A DNA stretch of 64,000 nt from the NCBI GenBank assembly GCA_963823215.1, contig CAWGKT010000012.1, positions 992,001 through 1,056,000 of the forward strand, written 5' to 3'. Below, one piece after another: positions 56,029-64,000 of the stretch. Numbering within the stretch: position 1 is the first letter of the stretch; each line of letters starts with the position of its first letter. The stretch comes from CAIWHR01 sp963823215 (GTDB lineage: Bacteria; Pseudomonadota; Gammaproteobacteria; Burkholderiales; Casimicrobiaceae). A program made the translations under genes and the position numbers. Below the pieces are notes generated by a model. That model did not search any database, was not told the DNA's origin, and saw only the letters and a program-made list of their open reading frames with translations.

Positions 56029-57528
56029 CTATGCGGCCGAGCCAAACCTGTCGCGCAGCAGATTCTTCTGGACCTTGCCCATCGCGTTGCGCGGCAGGTC
56101 GGCGACGAAGTGCACGCGCTTGGGCACCTTGAAGTTCGCGATCTCGCCCTTCAGCGCCGCGACCACGCCGCACTCCGTCAGCGTCTGGCCAGGCCTCGTC
56201 ACGACCACGGCGACGACCGCTTCACCGAAATCGTCGTCCGGCAGGCCGATCACCGCGGACTCCGCCACGCCCGGCAACGCATCGATGCGTTCCTCTATTT
56301 CCTTGGGGTAGACGTTGAGGCCGCCGGTGATGATCAGGTCCTTCGCGCGGCCCACGATCTGCAGATAGCCGTTCGGCAGGATTTCGCCGACGTCGCCGGT
56401 GCGGAAATGGCCGTCGGCGGTGAACTCCTCGCGTGTCTTGTCCGGCATGCGCCAATAGCCCGCAAACACGTTCGGGCCCTTGACCTCGATGCTCCCGACT
56501 TCACCGGCCGCGCACGGCCGCCCTTCCGCATCGACGACGCGAACCGCCACGCCCGGCAACGGCGGCCCGACGGTGCCGGCGATGCGCTCGCCGGCAAGCG
56601 GATTCGACGTGTTCATGCCAGTCTCGGACATTCCGTAGCGCTCGAGGATCGTGCACCCCGTCCGGGCGCGGAATTGCGCGAAGGTCTCCGGCAGCAGCGG
56701 CGCCGAGCCCGAAACGAACAGTCGCACCGAGCGGCAATCGGCCGCGCCGAATTCCGGCAGAGCAAGGAGCCTGGAATAGAACGTCGGCACGCCCATCATC
56801 ACGGTCGCGCGAGGCAGCAGCGCACGCACGTCGCCGGCCTCGAATCTGGTGAGCCATAGCATGCGGGATCCGGAAAGCAGCGCGCAATGGCAGGCCACGA
56901 AGAGACCGTGGACGTGATAGATGGGCAGCGCATGCAGCAAGACATCGCCGCGCGTGAAGCCCCAGCAATCGACCAGCGCGAGCGCGTTGCTGCCGAGATT
57001 TCGGTGCGTGAGCATCGCCCCCTTCGGGCGGCCGGTGGTCCCGGATGTGTAGAGGATTGCGGCGAGATCATCCGGCTGCGAGGTCACGGTCGCGAAATCG
57101 CCAGGCTCCCCGTCGGCGCGCTCGAGCAACGTTCCCTGGCCTGCCGCGAGGGTCAGCACCACGGCCTCCGGCCGCAACGCAGCGACGCGTTCCGCGGACT
57201 CCGGCTGACAGACGATGACAGCGGGCTCCGCGTCGCCGAAAAGGTAAGCGAGCTCCCCTTTCTGGTATCCCGTATTGAGCGGCAGGAACACGAGGCCGGC
57301 GCGCAGGCATCCGAGATACAGCGCGAGGGCCTCCCAGCACTTGTCGACCTGGGCCGCGACGCGGTCGCCAGGTTGGCAGCCCGCCGCGAGCAGCGTGTGC
57401 GCCATGCGCGCCGACGCGGCGTCCAGATCCCCGTAGTGGATGACGGAACCGTCCGGGATCAGCAGGCAGGGCTGCTCGGCGCACTCGGGAAAATGGGCGC
57501 GCAGCAGCGCGTAGAGATTGGCGTTCAT
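56029..57528 (-). CDS. malonyl-CoA synthase-like AMP-forming acyl-CoA ligase
   Basis: ANL-superfamily ligase of 499 residues. The ATP motif is ILYTSGTTGRPKGAMLTH, the adenylate motif ERYGMSETGMNTSNPL, and GRAKDLIITGGLNVYPKEIE and the catalytic Lys in AMGKVQKNLLRDRF complete the set. RYGMxETGM with NTSNP fits malonyl-CoA synthases (MatB). Plant oxalyl-CoA synthetases (AAE3) are relatives, and the gene lies next to frc and oxc, so activation of oxalate or another small dicarboxylate is an alternative. It is on the same strand as frc, 143 bases downstream of it. Confidence 0.82.
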   Translation of the reverse strand: MNANLYALLRAHFPECAEQPCLLIPDGSVIHYGDLDAASARMAHTLLAAGCQPGDRVAAQVDKCWEALALYLGCLRAGLVFLPLNTGYQKGELAYLFGDAEPAVIVCQPESAERVAALRPEAVVLTLAAGQGTLLERADGEPGDFATVTSQPDDLAAILYTSGTTGRPKGAMLTHRNLGSNALALVDCWGFTRGDVLLHALPIYHVHGLFVACHCALLSGSRMLWLTRFEAGDVRALLPRATVMMGVPTFYSRLLALPEFGAADCRSVRLFVSGSAPLLPETFAQFRARTGCTILERYGMSETGMNTSNPLAGERIAGTVGPPLPGVAVRVVDAEGRPCAAGEVGSIEVKGPNVFAGYWRMPDKTREEFTADGHFRTGDVGEILPNGYLQIVGRAKDLIITGGLNVYPKEIEERIDALPGVAESAVIGLPDDDFGEAVVAVVVTRPGQTLTECGVVAALKGEIANFKVPKRVHFVADLPRNAMGKVQKNLLRDRFGSAA

Positions 57529-57671
57529 GCGGGACCGTGCCGGGCGCGGGTTGGCGCCACGCGAAGGGCGACATTACAGCAAACCCCGGCGCGGCGCAGC
57601 CGCCGGTGCCGGGCAGGCGTCGGGACTGCCTGCAGGCTTCCGCGCACCCTCGGCGGCTCGCTACGTGCGTG

Positions 57672-58919
57672 TCAGATGACCTTTTCGGCGCGCAGCGCCG
57701 CGACCTGCTCCTTGCCGAAGCCGAGTTCCGCCAGAACCTCATCCGTGTGTTCACCCAGCAGCGGCGAACGCGTGACCTCCGTGGCGCTGTCGGACATCTT
57801 GATCGGGTTGCCCACCGACAGGTACTTGCCGCGCGTGGGGTGGTCGACTTCGACCACCGTTCCCGTCTTGCGCAGCGACGGCTCGTCGGCGAGCTCCTGC
57901 ATCGACAGGATCGGCCCGCAGGGAATGTCGTGCTGGTTGAGGATGTCCATCGCCTCGAACTTGGTCTTGGTCTTCGTCCATTCCTCGATCTGGCCGAAGA
58001 TCTCCATCAGGTGCGGCAGCCGCGCCTTGGGCGTCGCATACCGGGGATCGGTGAGCCACTCCGGCTTGCCGAGCACCGCGCAGATGTCTTTCCACACCGG
58101 CGCCTGCGTGATGAAGTAGATGTAGGCGTTGGGATCGGTCTCCCAGCCCTTGCATTTCAGGATCCACCCCGGCTGGCCACCCCCCGACGCGTTGCCGGCG
58201 CGGGGCACCGCGCCGCCGAACTTGCCGTTCGGATACTGCGGGTATTCCTCCATCACGCCGGTGCGCGCGAGCCGTTGCTGGTCGCGCAGCTTCACGCGGC
58301 AGAGATTGAGCACGCCGTCCTGCATCGCGGCCAGCACCTTCTGGCCGCGACCGGTGGTGTTGCGCTGGTAGAGAGCGGCGACGATGCCGAGCGCGAGATG
58401 CAGCCCGGTGCCGGAGTCGCCGATCTGCGCGCCGGTCACGAGCGGGGGGCCGTCGTCGAAGCCGGTCGTCGACGCCGAGCCGCCCGCGCATTGCGCGACG
58501 TTCTCGTACACCTTGCAGTCCTCGTAGGGACCGGGACCGAAGCCCTTGACCGAGGCGACGATCATCCGCGGATTGAGCTCCTGGATGTGCTCCCACGTAA
58601 GACCCATCCGGTCGAGCGCCCCGGGCGCGAAATTCTCGACCAGCACGTCGCACTTGCGGACCAGCGCCTCGAGGATCGCCTTGCCTTTCGGGTGCTTGGC
58701 ATCGACGGTGATCGAGCGCTTGTTGTGGTTCAGCATCGTGAAGTAGAGGCTGTCCACACCGGGGATGTCGCGCAGCTGGCCGCGCGTGATGTCGCCCTCG
58801 CCGGCCCGTTCCACCTTGACCACATCGGCGCCGAGCCACGCCAGCAGTTGCGTGCACGTCGGTCCCGATTGCACGTGGGTGAAATCGAGAATGCGCACGC
58901 CGTCCAATGCCTTACTCAT
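57672..58919 (-). CDS. frc: formyl-CoA:oxalate CoA-transferase
   Basis: Class III CoA-transferase of 415 residues (Oxalobacter enzyme 428). It moves CoA from formyl-CoA to oxalate, making oxalyl-CoA and formate. The catalytic Asp lies in GAQIGDSGTG (D168; Asp169 in Oxalobacter), the flexible glycine loop is GNASGGGQPG near residue 250, and GVRILDFTHVQSGPTCTQL starts the protein in the family manner. AGGGGAACGAA is a good ribosome binding site. It lies 58 bases after oxc on the same strand, so the two are likely one operon. Confidence 0.93.
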   Translation of the reverse strand: MSKALDGVRILDFTHVQSGPTCTQLLAWLGADVVKVERAGEGDITRGQLRDIPGVDSLYFTMLNHNKRSITVDAKHPKGKAILEALVRKCDVLVENFAPGALDRMGLTWEHIQELNPRMIVASVKGFGPGPYEDCKVYENVAQCAGGSASTTGFDDGPPLVTGAQIGDSGTGLHLALGIVAALYQRNTTGRGQKVLAAMQDGVLNLCRVKLRDQQRLARTGVMEEYPQYPNGKFGGAVPRAGNASGGGQPGWILKCKGWETDPNAYIYFITQAPVWKDICAVLGKPEWLTDPRYATPKARLPHLMEIFGQIEEWTKTKTKFEAMDILNQHDIPCGPILSMQELADEPSLRKTGTVVEVDHPTRGKYLSVGNPIKMSDSATEVTRSPLLGEHTDEVLAELGFGKEQVAALRAEKVI

Positions 58920-58977
58920 TTCGTTCCCCTATGCAACACCGTCATTGCGAAAGCGCCACTCCAGCTTGAGATGACCG

Positions 58978-60795
58978 TCACGATTTCTTCTTCGCGGCGG
59001 GATTGAGGCTCGTGATGCGGCCGCTTTCCGTGCCGGCCTTTTCATCGATGACCGCGTTGATCAGCGTAGGCTTGCGCGAGCGGACCGCTTCCTCCATCGC
59101 GCTCCGAAGCTCGGCCGGCGTCGTGGCCAGCACACCCACGCCGCCGAAGGCCTCCATCAGCTTCTCGTAGCGCGCGCCCTTGACGAACACCAACGGCGAC
59201 GGATCGTGTCCTCCCGTCGGATTCGCTTCATCACCGCGGTAGACGCCGTTGTTGTTCAGGATCACGACGCACACCGGCAGGTTGTAGCGGCAGATCGTCT
59301 CCACTTCCATGCCGGAGAAACCGAAGGCGCTGTCGCCCTCGACCGCGATTACCTGCTCGCCGCTGACCACAGCCGCCGCGACCGAAAAGCCCATGCCAAT
59401 GCCCATGACTCCCCACGTGCCGACGTCCAGGCGCTTGCGCGGCTTGTACATGTCCACGATGCTGCGCGTGAAGTCGAGCGCGTTCGCGCCCTCGTTGACG
59501 AGGATGGCATCCGGATTCGCCTTGACGATGTCGCGCACGACATTCAGCGCGCTGTGGTAGTTCATCGGCGCCGGGTCCTTCGCCAGCGTTTCCGCCATCT
59601 TCGCGACGTTCTTGGTCTTGCGCTCGCGAATCGCGTTGAGCCACTCGGCGGGCGGCTTCGGCCAGTTCGGACCCGCGGTTGCGTTGATGGCGCCGAGCAT
59701 GGCGGCCACACACGAGCCGATGTCGCCGACGACCGGCGCATCGATGCGGACGTTGCTGTCCGCCTCCTGTGGCGAGATGTCGATCTGGACGAACTTCTGG
59801 CCGCCCCATTGCTTGGCGCCGTTGCCACCCCACGTCTTGCCTTTCCCGTGCGAGAGCAGCCAGTTCAGGCGCGCACCGATCACCATCACGACGTCGGCTT
59901 CCGGCAGTACGTACGAGCGCGCGGCGGATGCGCATTGCTCGTGCGTGTCGGGCAGCAGGCCCTTGGCCATGGCCATGGGCAGGTAGGGGATGCCGGTCTT
60001 TTCCACCAGCGCGCGAATATCCGCATCGGCCTGCGCGTACGCCGCGCCCTTGCCGAGAATGATCAGCGGACGTCTGGCGCGGAGGATGAGATCGAGCGCG
60101 CGCTGCACGGCATCCGGAGCCGGGATCTGGCGCGGCGCCGGATCGACGACCTTGATCAGCGAATTCTTCCCCGCTTCCGCGTCGATGGTCTGCGGGAAGA
60201 GCCTCGCCGGCAGGTCGAGATACACACCGCCGGGCCGGCCGGAGAGCGCAGCCCGGATCGCGCGCGCCACGCCCACGCCGATGTCCTCGGCGTGCAGGAC
60301 CCGGAACGCGGCCTTGGCGTGCGGCCTCGCGATGGCGAGCTGGTCCATCTCCTCGTAGTCGCCCTGCTGCAAGTCGACGATCTCGCGCTCGGAGGAGCCG
60401 CTGATGAGGATCATCGGAAAGCAGTTGGTGGTGGCGTTGGCGAGCGCCGTCAATCCGTTGAGAAAGCCGGGGGCGGACACCGTGAGGCAGATGCCCGGCT
60501 TCCCCGTCATGAAGCCGGCGATGGAAGCGGCATACCCGGCATTCTGCTCATGACGGAAGGAGATCACGCGCACTCCTTTGGCCTGCAACCGCCGCGTGAG
60601 GTCGGTAATCGGTATGCCGGGCAGCCCGAAGATCGTTTCGATGCCGTTCAGCTTGAGGGCGTCGATGACGAGCTGAAAGCCGTCGGTTTCTTGTGCCTGG
60701 TGATCGGGATTGATTTCGCCGCTGCTGGTGATTTTCGGCGTGTCCTCGGCCCTCGTCGCCGCTTTGCCGGTCGGCTTGGTCGCAGTCTCGTCCAT
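58978..60795 (-). CDS. oxc: oxalyl-CoA decarboxylase
   Basis: Thiamine-diphosphate enzyme of 605 residues that splits oxalyl-CoA into formyl-CoA and CO2. The catalytic Glu is in FRHEQNAGYAAS (E83, corresponding to E56 in Oxalobacter), the ThDP/Mg motif is EGDSAFGFSGMEVETICRYN with ILNNNGVYRGDE, and NPTGGHDPSPLVF and RITSLNP near the end are specific for Oxc. It has about 27 extra residues at the N terminus, including a Lys/Thr-rich start. GGGGGAC is the ribosome binding site. It diverges from the GntR gene, which probably controls it. Confidence 0.94.
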   Translation of the reverse strand: MDETATKPTGKAATRAEDTPKITSSGEINPDHQAQETDGFQLVIDALKLNGIETIFGLPGIPITDLTRRLQAKGVRVISFRHEQNAGYAASIAGFMTGKPGICLTVSAPGFLNGLTALANATTNCFPMILISGSSEREIVDLQQGDYEEMDQLAIARPHAKAAFRVLHAEDIGVGVARAIRAALSGRPGGVYLDLPARLFPQTIDAEAGKNSLIKVVDPAPRQIPAPDAVQRALDLILRARRPLIILGKGAAYAQADADIRALVEKTGIPYLPMAMAKGLLPDTHEQCASAARSYVLPEADVVMVIGARLNWLLSHGKGKTWGGNGAKQWGGQKFVQIDISPQEADSNVRIDAPVVGDIGSCVAAMLGAINATAGPNWPKPPAEWLNAIRERKTKNVAKMAETLAKDPAPMNYHSALNVVRDIVKANPDAILVNEGANALDFTRSIVDMYKPRKRLDVGTWGVMGIGMGFSVAAAVVSGEQVIAVEGDSAFGFSGMEVETICRYNLPVCVVILNNNGVYRGDEANPTGGHDPSPLVFVKGARYEKLMEAFGGVGVLATTPAELRSAMEEAVRSRKPTLINAVIDEKAGTESGRITSLNPAAKKKS

Positions 60796-60875
60796 GTTGT
60801 CCCCCGTCCTCGTGGAAATGCTATGAGCCAGTCCGCAATACTCCTAGGGCTTGGAGTTTTTCGAATTGTGGCATA

Positions 60876-60885
60876 TGGTATACCA
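60876..60885. promoter_or_regulatory. GntR/FCD-type operator palindrome
   Basis: TGGTATACCA is a perfect 10-base palindrome in the 115-base gap between oxc and the gntR gene. It fits the TGGT-N-ACCA pattern of FadR/FCD-type GntR regulators. It is 26 bases before the gntR ATG and 81 before oxc, so it can serve both promoters. The surroundings are clearly AT-rich. Confidence 0.65.
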
Positions 60886-60910
60886 GACATAGTAAATACG
60901 GATAGAAGGC

Positions 60911-61618
60911 ATGTCGACGCTTGCCCACACGCCCGCGGCCCCGCTGGCGCTCCAGCCGATCGCCGCCAACGCGAGCCTGCGCGACCAGGCCTATGCCGCG
61001 CTCAAGCAGGCGATCATGGACGCCGACATCTATTCGCATCGTGACGAAATCCGCCTCGACGAGCGTCATCTGAGCCAGGCGCTCGGCGTCTCCCGCACGC
61101 CGATCCGCGAAGCGATGTCGCTGCTCGAGCAGGAGGGGTTCCTGCGCACTGTGCCGCGCCGGGGCGGATTCATCGTGCGCAAGACGAAGAAGCAGATCAT
61201 CGAGATGATCGAGATGTGGGCGGCGCTGGAAAGCATGGCTGCCCGGCTGGCGACTCTGCACGCGTCGGACGCCGACATCGCCGCATTGCGGACGATGTTC
61301 GACGAGTTCCGCAACGCGACGCCGGCCGATCACATCCACGAGTATTCGGACGCCAACATCGCCTTTCACCAGGCAATCATCCGCCTCTCCGGCTCGCATC
61401 TGATGGGCAAGACGATCGAGGATCTCTTCATCCACGTCCGCGCCATTCGGCGGATGACCATTTCGCAGAGCGACCGCGCGGCGCGCTCGATCATCGACCA
61501 CATGCGGATCATCGAGGCGCTGGAAGCCCGCGACACCGAGCTGGCCGAACGCCTGGTGCGCCAGCACTCGCTGGACCTGGCCGAACACGTGGCAACGCAT
61601 TGCGATTTTCTCGACTAG
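60911..61618 (+). CDS. GntR-family (FCD) transcriptional regulator
   Basis: Regulator of 235 residues. The winged helix is at about 25-95 (LDERHLSQALGVSRTPIREAM, EQEGFLRTVPRRGGFIV). The C-terminal FCD domain has the metal/ligand His and Asp positions (DANIAFHQAIIRLSG, IIDHMRIIEALEARD). FCD-type GntR proteins usually sense organic acids. It stands between oxc and the formate dehydrogenase genes and most likely responds to oxalate or a product of it. A degenerate copy of the dispersed repeat follows its stop. Confidence 0.88.
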   Translation: MSTLAHTPAAPLALQPIAANASLRDQAYAALKQAIMDADIYSHRDEIRLDERHLSQALGVSRTPIREAMSLLEQEGFLRTVPRRGGFIVRKTKKQIIEMIEMWAALESMAARLATLHASDADIAALRTMFDEFRNATPADHIHEYSDANIAFHQAIIRLSGSHLMGKTIEDLFIHVRAIRRMTISQSDRAARSIIDHMRIIEALEARDTELAERLVRQHSLDLAEHVATHCDFLD

Positions 61619-61619
61619 G

Positions 61620-61742
61620 ATGACGGGCCCCCGCGTTTGCCGCCCTCCGCGCGGCGCTTGGCACCCTTCGGGAGGCCGGGCAAGCACCAAGGGTACGCAC
61701 CGGTGCGCAATCATGGTAGGAGCACGATGCACAAAGAGGTGA
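61620..61742 (+). repeat. degenerate copy of the dispersed repeat, open as a 40-residue micro-ORF (type II-like)
   Basis: An ATG one base after the GntR stop opens a frame starting MTGPRVCRPPRGAWHPSGGR, which resembles the type II peptide (GPHAHCVRCPPRGR). It ends in a TGA at 61740-61742, 16 bases inside the following formate dehydrogenase gene. The DNA match to other copies is only partial, so this may be a decayed or distantly related unit. Confidence 0.45.
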
Positions 61743-63418
61743 TCGACGTCTCGGGCATACGCAAGCGTGGCGCCGCGCGCGGCCACCTCAAGGGGCGGCA
61801 GGCGGATCCCGCCGCCGTGGCCGAGGTGCGGGCGCTGCTCGGCGACGCGCCGCGGCGTCGCGATCTGCTGCTCGAGTTCCTCCACCGGATCCAGGATGCG
61901 TTCGGCTCGATCTCGGCAGCCCACGTCGTCGCGCTGGCGCAGGAACTGTCGCTCGCGATGACCGAGGTCTACGAAGTTGCGACGTTCTACCATCACTTCG
62001 ACGTCGTGAGGGAAGGGGAAGCGCCGCCGCCCGCGATCACGGTGCGCGTGTGTGAGACGCTCTCCTGCCGTCTCGCCGGATCGGAGGCGCTGCATGCCGC
62101 GCTCGCAGGCACGTGCGGTCCGGACGTGCGGGTTATCGGCGCGCCGTGCATCGGCCGGTGCGAGCATGCGCCGGCCGCTGTCGTCGGCCGCAACCCGGTC
62201 GACAACGCCACCCTCGAAGCCGTGCAGGATGCCGTGGCGCGGCGGTGCACCGAGCCCGGCATCCCGAAGTACCTCGATCTGGCATCGTATCGTCGCGACG
62301 GCGGCTACCGCGTGCTCGTCTCCTGCGTGCGCGGGGATACCCCGCTCGAGGAAGTGCTGACGGCGTTCGAGGGCTCGGGGCTTCGCGGCCTGGGCGGCGC
62401 CGGATTCCCGGCGGGCCGGAAATGGCGCATCGTGCGCGCTGAGCGGGCCCCGCGGCTGATGGCGGTCAACATCGACGAAGGCGAGCCGGGGACGTACAAG
62501 GATCGCCATTATCTGGAACGCGACCCGCACCGCTTCATCGAAGGCATGCTGATCGCTGCCTGGGCCGTCGGCATCGACGACGTCTATGTCTATCTGCGCG
62601 ACGAGTATGCCGCGTGTCGGGCGATTCTGACGCGCGAGCTCGCTGCGCTCGTGGCCGCACCGCCCTGTCCGCTGCCCCGCATCCACCTGCGCCGCGGTGC
62701 CGGCGCCTACATCTGCGGCGAAGAGTCGGCGATGATCGAGTCGATCGAAGGCAAGCGCGGCATGCCGCGGCTGCGTCCGCCGTACGTCGCGCAGGTCGGG
62801 CTCTTCGGGCGCCCGACGCTCGAGCACAACATGGAGACGCTCTACTGGGTGCGCGACATCCTCGAGAAGGGCGCGGCGTGGTTCTCTGGGCAGGGACGCA
62901 ATGGGCGGAAGGGCCTGCGCTCCTTTTCGGTGTCGGGCCGCGTCGCGAAGCCCGGGGTGCATCTCGCGCCGGCCGGCATCACGGCGCGGGAGCTGATCGA
63001 CGAGTACTGCGGCGGCATGCTGCCGGGCCACGAGTTCTACGCCTACCTTCCGGGCGGTGCCTCCGGCGGGATCCTGCCCGCTGCGCTCGGCGACGTTCCG
63101 CTCGATTTCGACACGCTCCAGCCACACGGCGCGTTTATCGGCTCCGCAGCGGTGATCGTGCTGTCCCAGCACGATCGCGCCCGCGACGCCGCGCTCAACC
63201 TGATGCGGTTTTTTGCCGACGAATCGTGCGGCCAATGCACGCCGTGCCGCGTCGGCACCGAGAAGGCGGTCGGGCTGCTCGAACGGGAGACGTGGGATCT
63301 GCCGCTCCTCGACGAGCTGTCGCGGGCGATGGCCGACGCGTCGATCTGCGGCCTGGGGCAGGCGGCACCGAACCCCGTTGCGTGCGTGATCCGCTACTTT
63401 CCGGAGGAACTGAAATGA
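61727..63418 (+). CDS. NAD-dependent formate dehydrogenase beta subunit (NuoE-NuoF fusion)
   Basis: Diaphorase subunit of 563 residues passing electrons from formate to NAD. Residues 25-160 are a NuoE-like thioredoxin fold with 2Fe-2S ligands C109, C114, C141 and C145. From about 185 a NuoF-like part follows, with the FMN/NAD loop GLRGLGGAGFPAGRKW, GAGAYICGEESAMIESIEG, and the 4Fe-4S motif SCGQCTPCRVGTEK with a fourth Cys in ICGLG. The fusion resembles the Fdh1B subunit of methylotrophs rather than split FdsG/FdsB. GTAGGAGC is its ribosome binding site. It overlaps the alpha gene as ATGA. Confidence 0.92.
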   Translation: MHKEVIDVSGIRKRGAARGHLKGRQADPAAVAEVRALLGDAPRRRDLLLEFLHRIQDAFGSISAAHVVALAQELSLAMTEVYEVATFYHHFDVVREGEAPPPAITVRVCETLSCRLAGSEALHAALAGTCGPDVRVIGAPCIGRCEHAPAAVVGRNPVDNATLEAVQDAVARRCTEPGIPKYLDLASYRRDGGYRVLVSCVRGDTPLEEVLTAFEGSGLRGLGGAGFPAGRKWRIVRAERAPRLMAVNIDEGEPGTYKDRHYLERDPHRFIEGMLIAAWAVGIDDVYVYLRDEYAACRAILTRELAALVAAPPCPLPRIHLRRGAGAYICGEESAMIESIEGKRGMPRLRPPYVAQVGLFGRPTLEHNMETLYWVRDILEKGAAWFSGQGRNGRKGLRSFSVSGRVAKPGVHLAPAGITARELIDEYCGGMLPGHEFYAYLPGGASGGILPAALGDVPLDFDTLQPHGAFIGSAAVIVLSQHDRARDAALNLMRFFADESCGQCTPCRVGTEKAVGLLERETWDLPLLDELSRAMADASICGLGQAAPNPVACVIRYFPEELK

Positions 63419-64000
63419 GCGGGGGCGACGTGCGCTTTGAATTGAACGGCGCCGCAATCGCCGCGCGTGCGGGCGAGACGATCATCGAGGCCGCGCAGCG
63501 CCACGGCGTCGAGATACCCCACCTGTGCTACACGCCGGGGATGCGTCCGGACGGCAATTGTCGGGCCTGCATGGTGGAGATCAAGGGCGAGCGCGTGCTG
63601 GCCCCGTCGTGCTGCCGCGCGCCGGCCGCGGGGATGGAAGTGTCGAGCACGTCTGCGCGCGCGGTGCACGCGCAGAAGATCGTCGTCGAGATGCTCGTGG
63701 CCGACGTCCCGCAACGCGTCTACAAGCCCGATTCCGAGCTTGCGCACTGGCGCCGGCGGCTTGCGATCGGCAAGCCGCGCTTCGCCGCGCGCGCGCAGCC
63801 GGCGCCGGACCTCTCGCACCCTGCGATGGCAGTCAACCTCGACGCCTGCATCCAGTGCACGCGCTGCGTACGCGCTTGCCGCGAAGTGCAGGTCAACGAC
63901 GTGATCGGCTACGCGTTTCGTGGCGGACACTCGCAGATCGTGTTCGACCTCAACGACCCGATGGGCGAGTCGACCTGCGTGGCGTGCGGCGAATGCGTGC
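63415..64000 (+). CDS. formate dehydrogenase alpha subunit, 3' end missing
   Basis: The first 195 residues of a molybdenum- or tungsten-dependent formate dehydrogenase. Residues 1-75 are a 2Fe-2S ferredoxin domain (C38, C49, C52, C66 in CYTPGMRPDGNCRAC and APSCC). The next part has CIQCTRCVRAC and, at the very end, CVACGEC for two 4Fe-4S clusters. The catalytic molybdopterin part lies beyond the window. The ATG overlaps the beta-subunit stop, so the two are translated together. With frc and oxc this completes oxalate oxidation to CO2. Confidence 0.9.
   Translation, partial: MSGGDVRFELNGAAIAARAGETIIEAAQRHGVEIPHLCYTPGMRPDGNCRACMVEIKGERVLAPSCCRAPAAGMEVSSTSARAVHAQKIVVEMLVADVPQRVYKPDSELAHWRRRLAIGKPRFAARAQPAPDLSHPAMAVNLDACIQCTRCVRACREVQVNDVIGYAFRGGHSQIVFDLNDPMGESTCVACGECV

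Noticed and set aside
60821..63457. A minus-strand open frame of 878 codons opposite the GntR and formate dehydrogenase genes
   Set aside because: It crosses two well-supported plus-strand genes and their gap, and its protein is low-complexity Arg/His-rich, typical of antisense frames in GC-rich DNA.
63415..64000. A truncated, possibly broken formate dehydrogenase alpha gene
   Set aside because: The frame is open with all cluster cysteines up to the window edge; the truncation is caused by the edge only.

Overview
The window is a GC-rich chromosomal segment, densely packed on both strands, with gene families and gene orders typical of a betaproteobacterium (Burkholderiales-like). Taxonomic pointers are the miaB-phoH-ybeY-corC-lnt-glyQ-glyS order, the lysA-lptM-cyaY group, a zapB-like/zapA/6S RNA/EVE-domain group, phasins with histone-like tails and a PsrA-like regulator beside fadE. 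No prophage, transposase, CRISPR array or rRNA/tRNA gene was recognised. The first and last genes are cut by the window edges.

Region by region: (1) 1-3.6 kb: end of a TauE/SafE-type permease, a MerR regulator with a cobalamin-binding domain and CarH-like signature residues, a secreted protein with an IPTL/PEP-CTERM-like tail, and a lipase-like hydrolase. (2) 3.6-12.9 kb: a storage-lipid neighbourhood with a Marinobacter-type fatty acyl-CoA reductase, a wax ester synthase/diacylglycerol acyltransferase, an acyl-CoA-binding protein, two phasins, a PHA-system protein, a patatin-like lipase and a TetR regulator. The two phasin promoters share a conserved motif. (3) 14.1-25.9 kb: a fatty-acid uptake and beta-oxidation block on one strand: PsrA-like TetR with its own promoter/operator, FadE, thiolase, FadJ-type multifunctional enzyme, FadD (GTG start), YciA-type thioesterase, FadL, and a chalcone-isomerase-like secreted protein. 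(4) 26-42 kb: housekeeping genes, including rnhA, gloB, an MltD-like transglycosylase, a lysine-rich histone-like protein, lysA/lptM/cyaY, plsC, gmhB, glyS, glyQ, lnt and corC. (5) 42-47.7 kb: ybeY and phoH, a 931-residue metzincin-type lipoprotein protease lying between phoH and miaB, and miaB. (6) 47.8-52.9 kb: a cobalamin riboswitch in front of a BtuB-like receptor and BtuF-like binding protein, and a convergent btuCD pair without a visible riboswitch. (7) 53-56 kb: greB, zapB-like, zapA, 6S RNA, EVE protein, TSUP permease. (8) 56-64 kb: an oxalate-to-CO2 locus: malonyl-CoA-synthase-like ligase, formyl-CoA:oxalate CoA-transferase, oxalyl-CoA decarboxylase, divergent GntR regulator with a perfect palindrome, and an NAD-linked formate dehydrogenase whose beta subunit is a NuoE-NuoF fusion.

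How the genes fit together: FadL, FadD, FadE, thiolase and FadJ would import and degrade fatty acids, while FAR, WS/DGAT, ACBP and phasins would divert acyl-CoA into wax ester, triacylglycerol or PHA inclusions. In the oxalate locus, Frc and Oxc would make formate and the formate dehydrogenase would recover NADH from it.

The most unusual signal is a short intergenic repeat of about 60-90 bp found at seven gene junctions. At most of them it starts in the stop codon of the upstream gene as an ATGA overlap, stays open as a micro-ORF, and at glyQ/glyS and zapB/zapA ends in an ATGA or GTGA overlap with the next gene's start. The same DNA occurs in both orientations and gives two recurring peptide types. 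This looks like a dispersed element adapted to, or selected for, translational coupling. Functional statements here come from reading motifs by eye; no database search was run.
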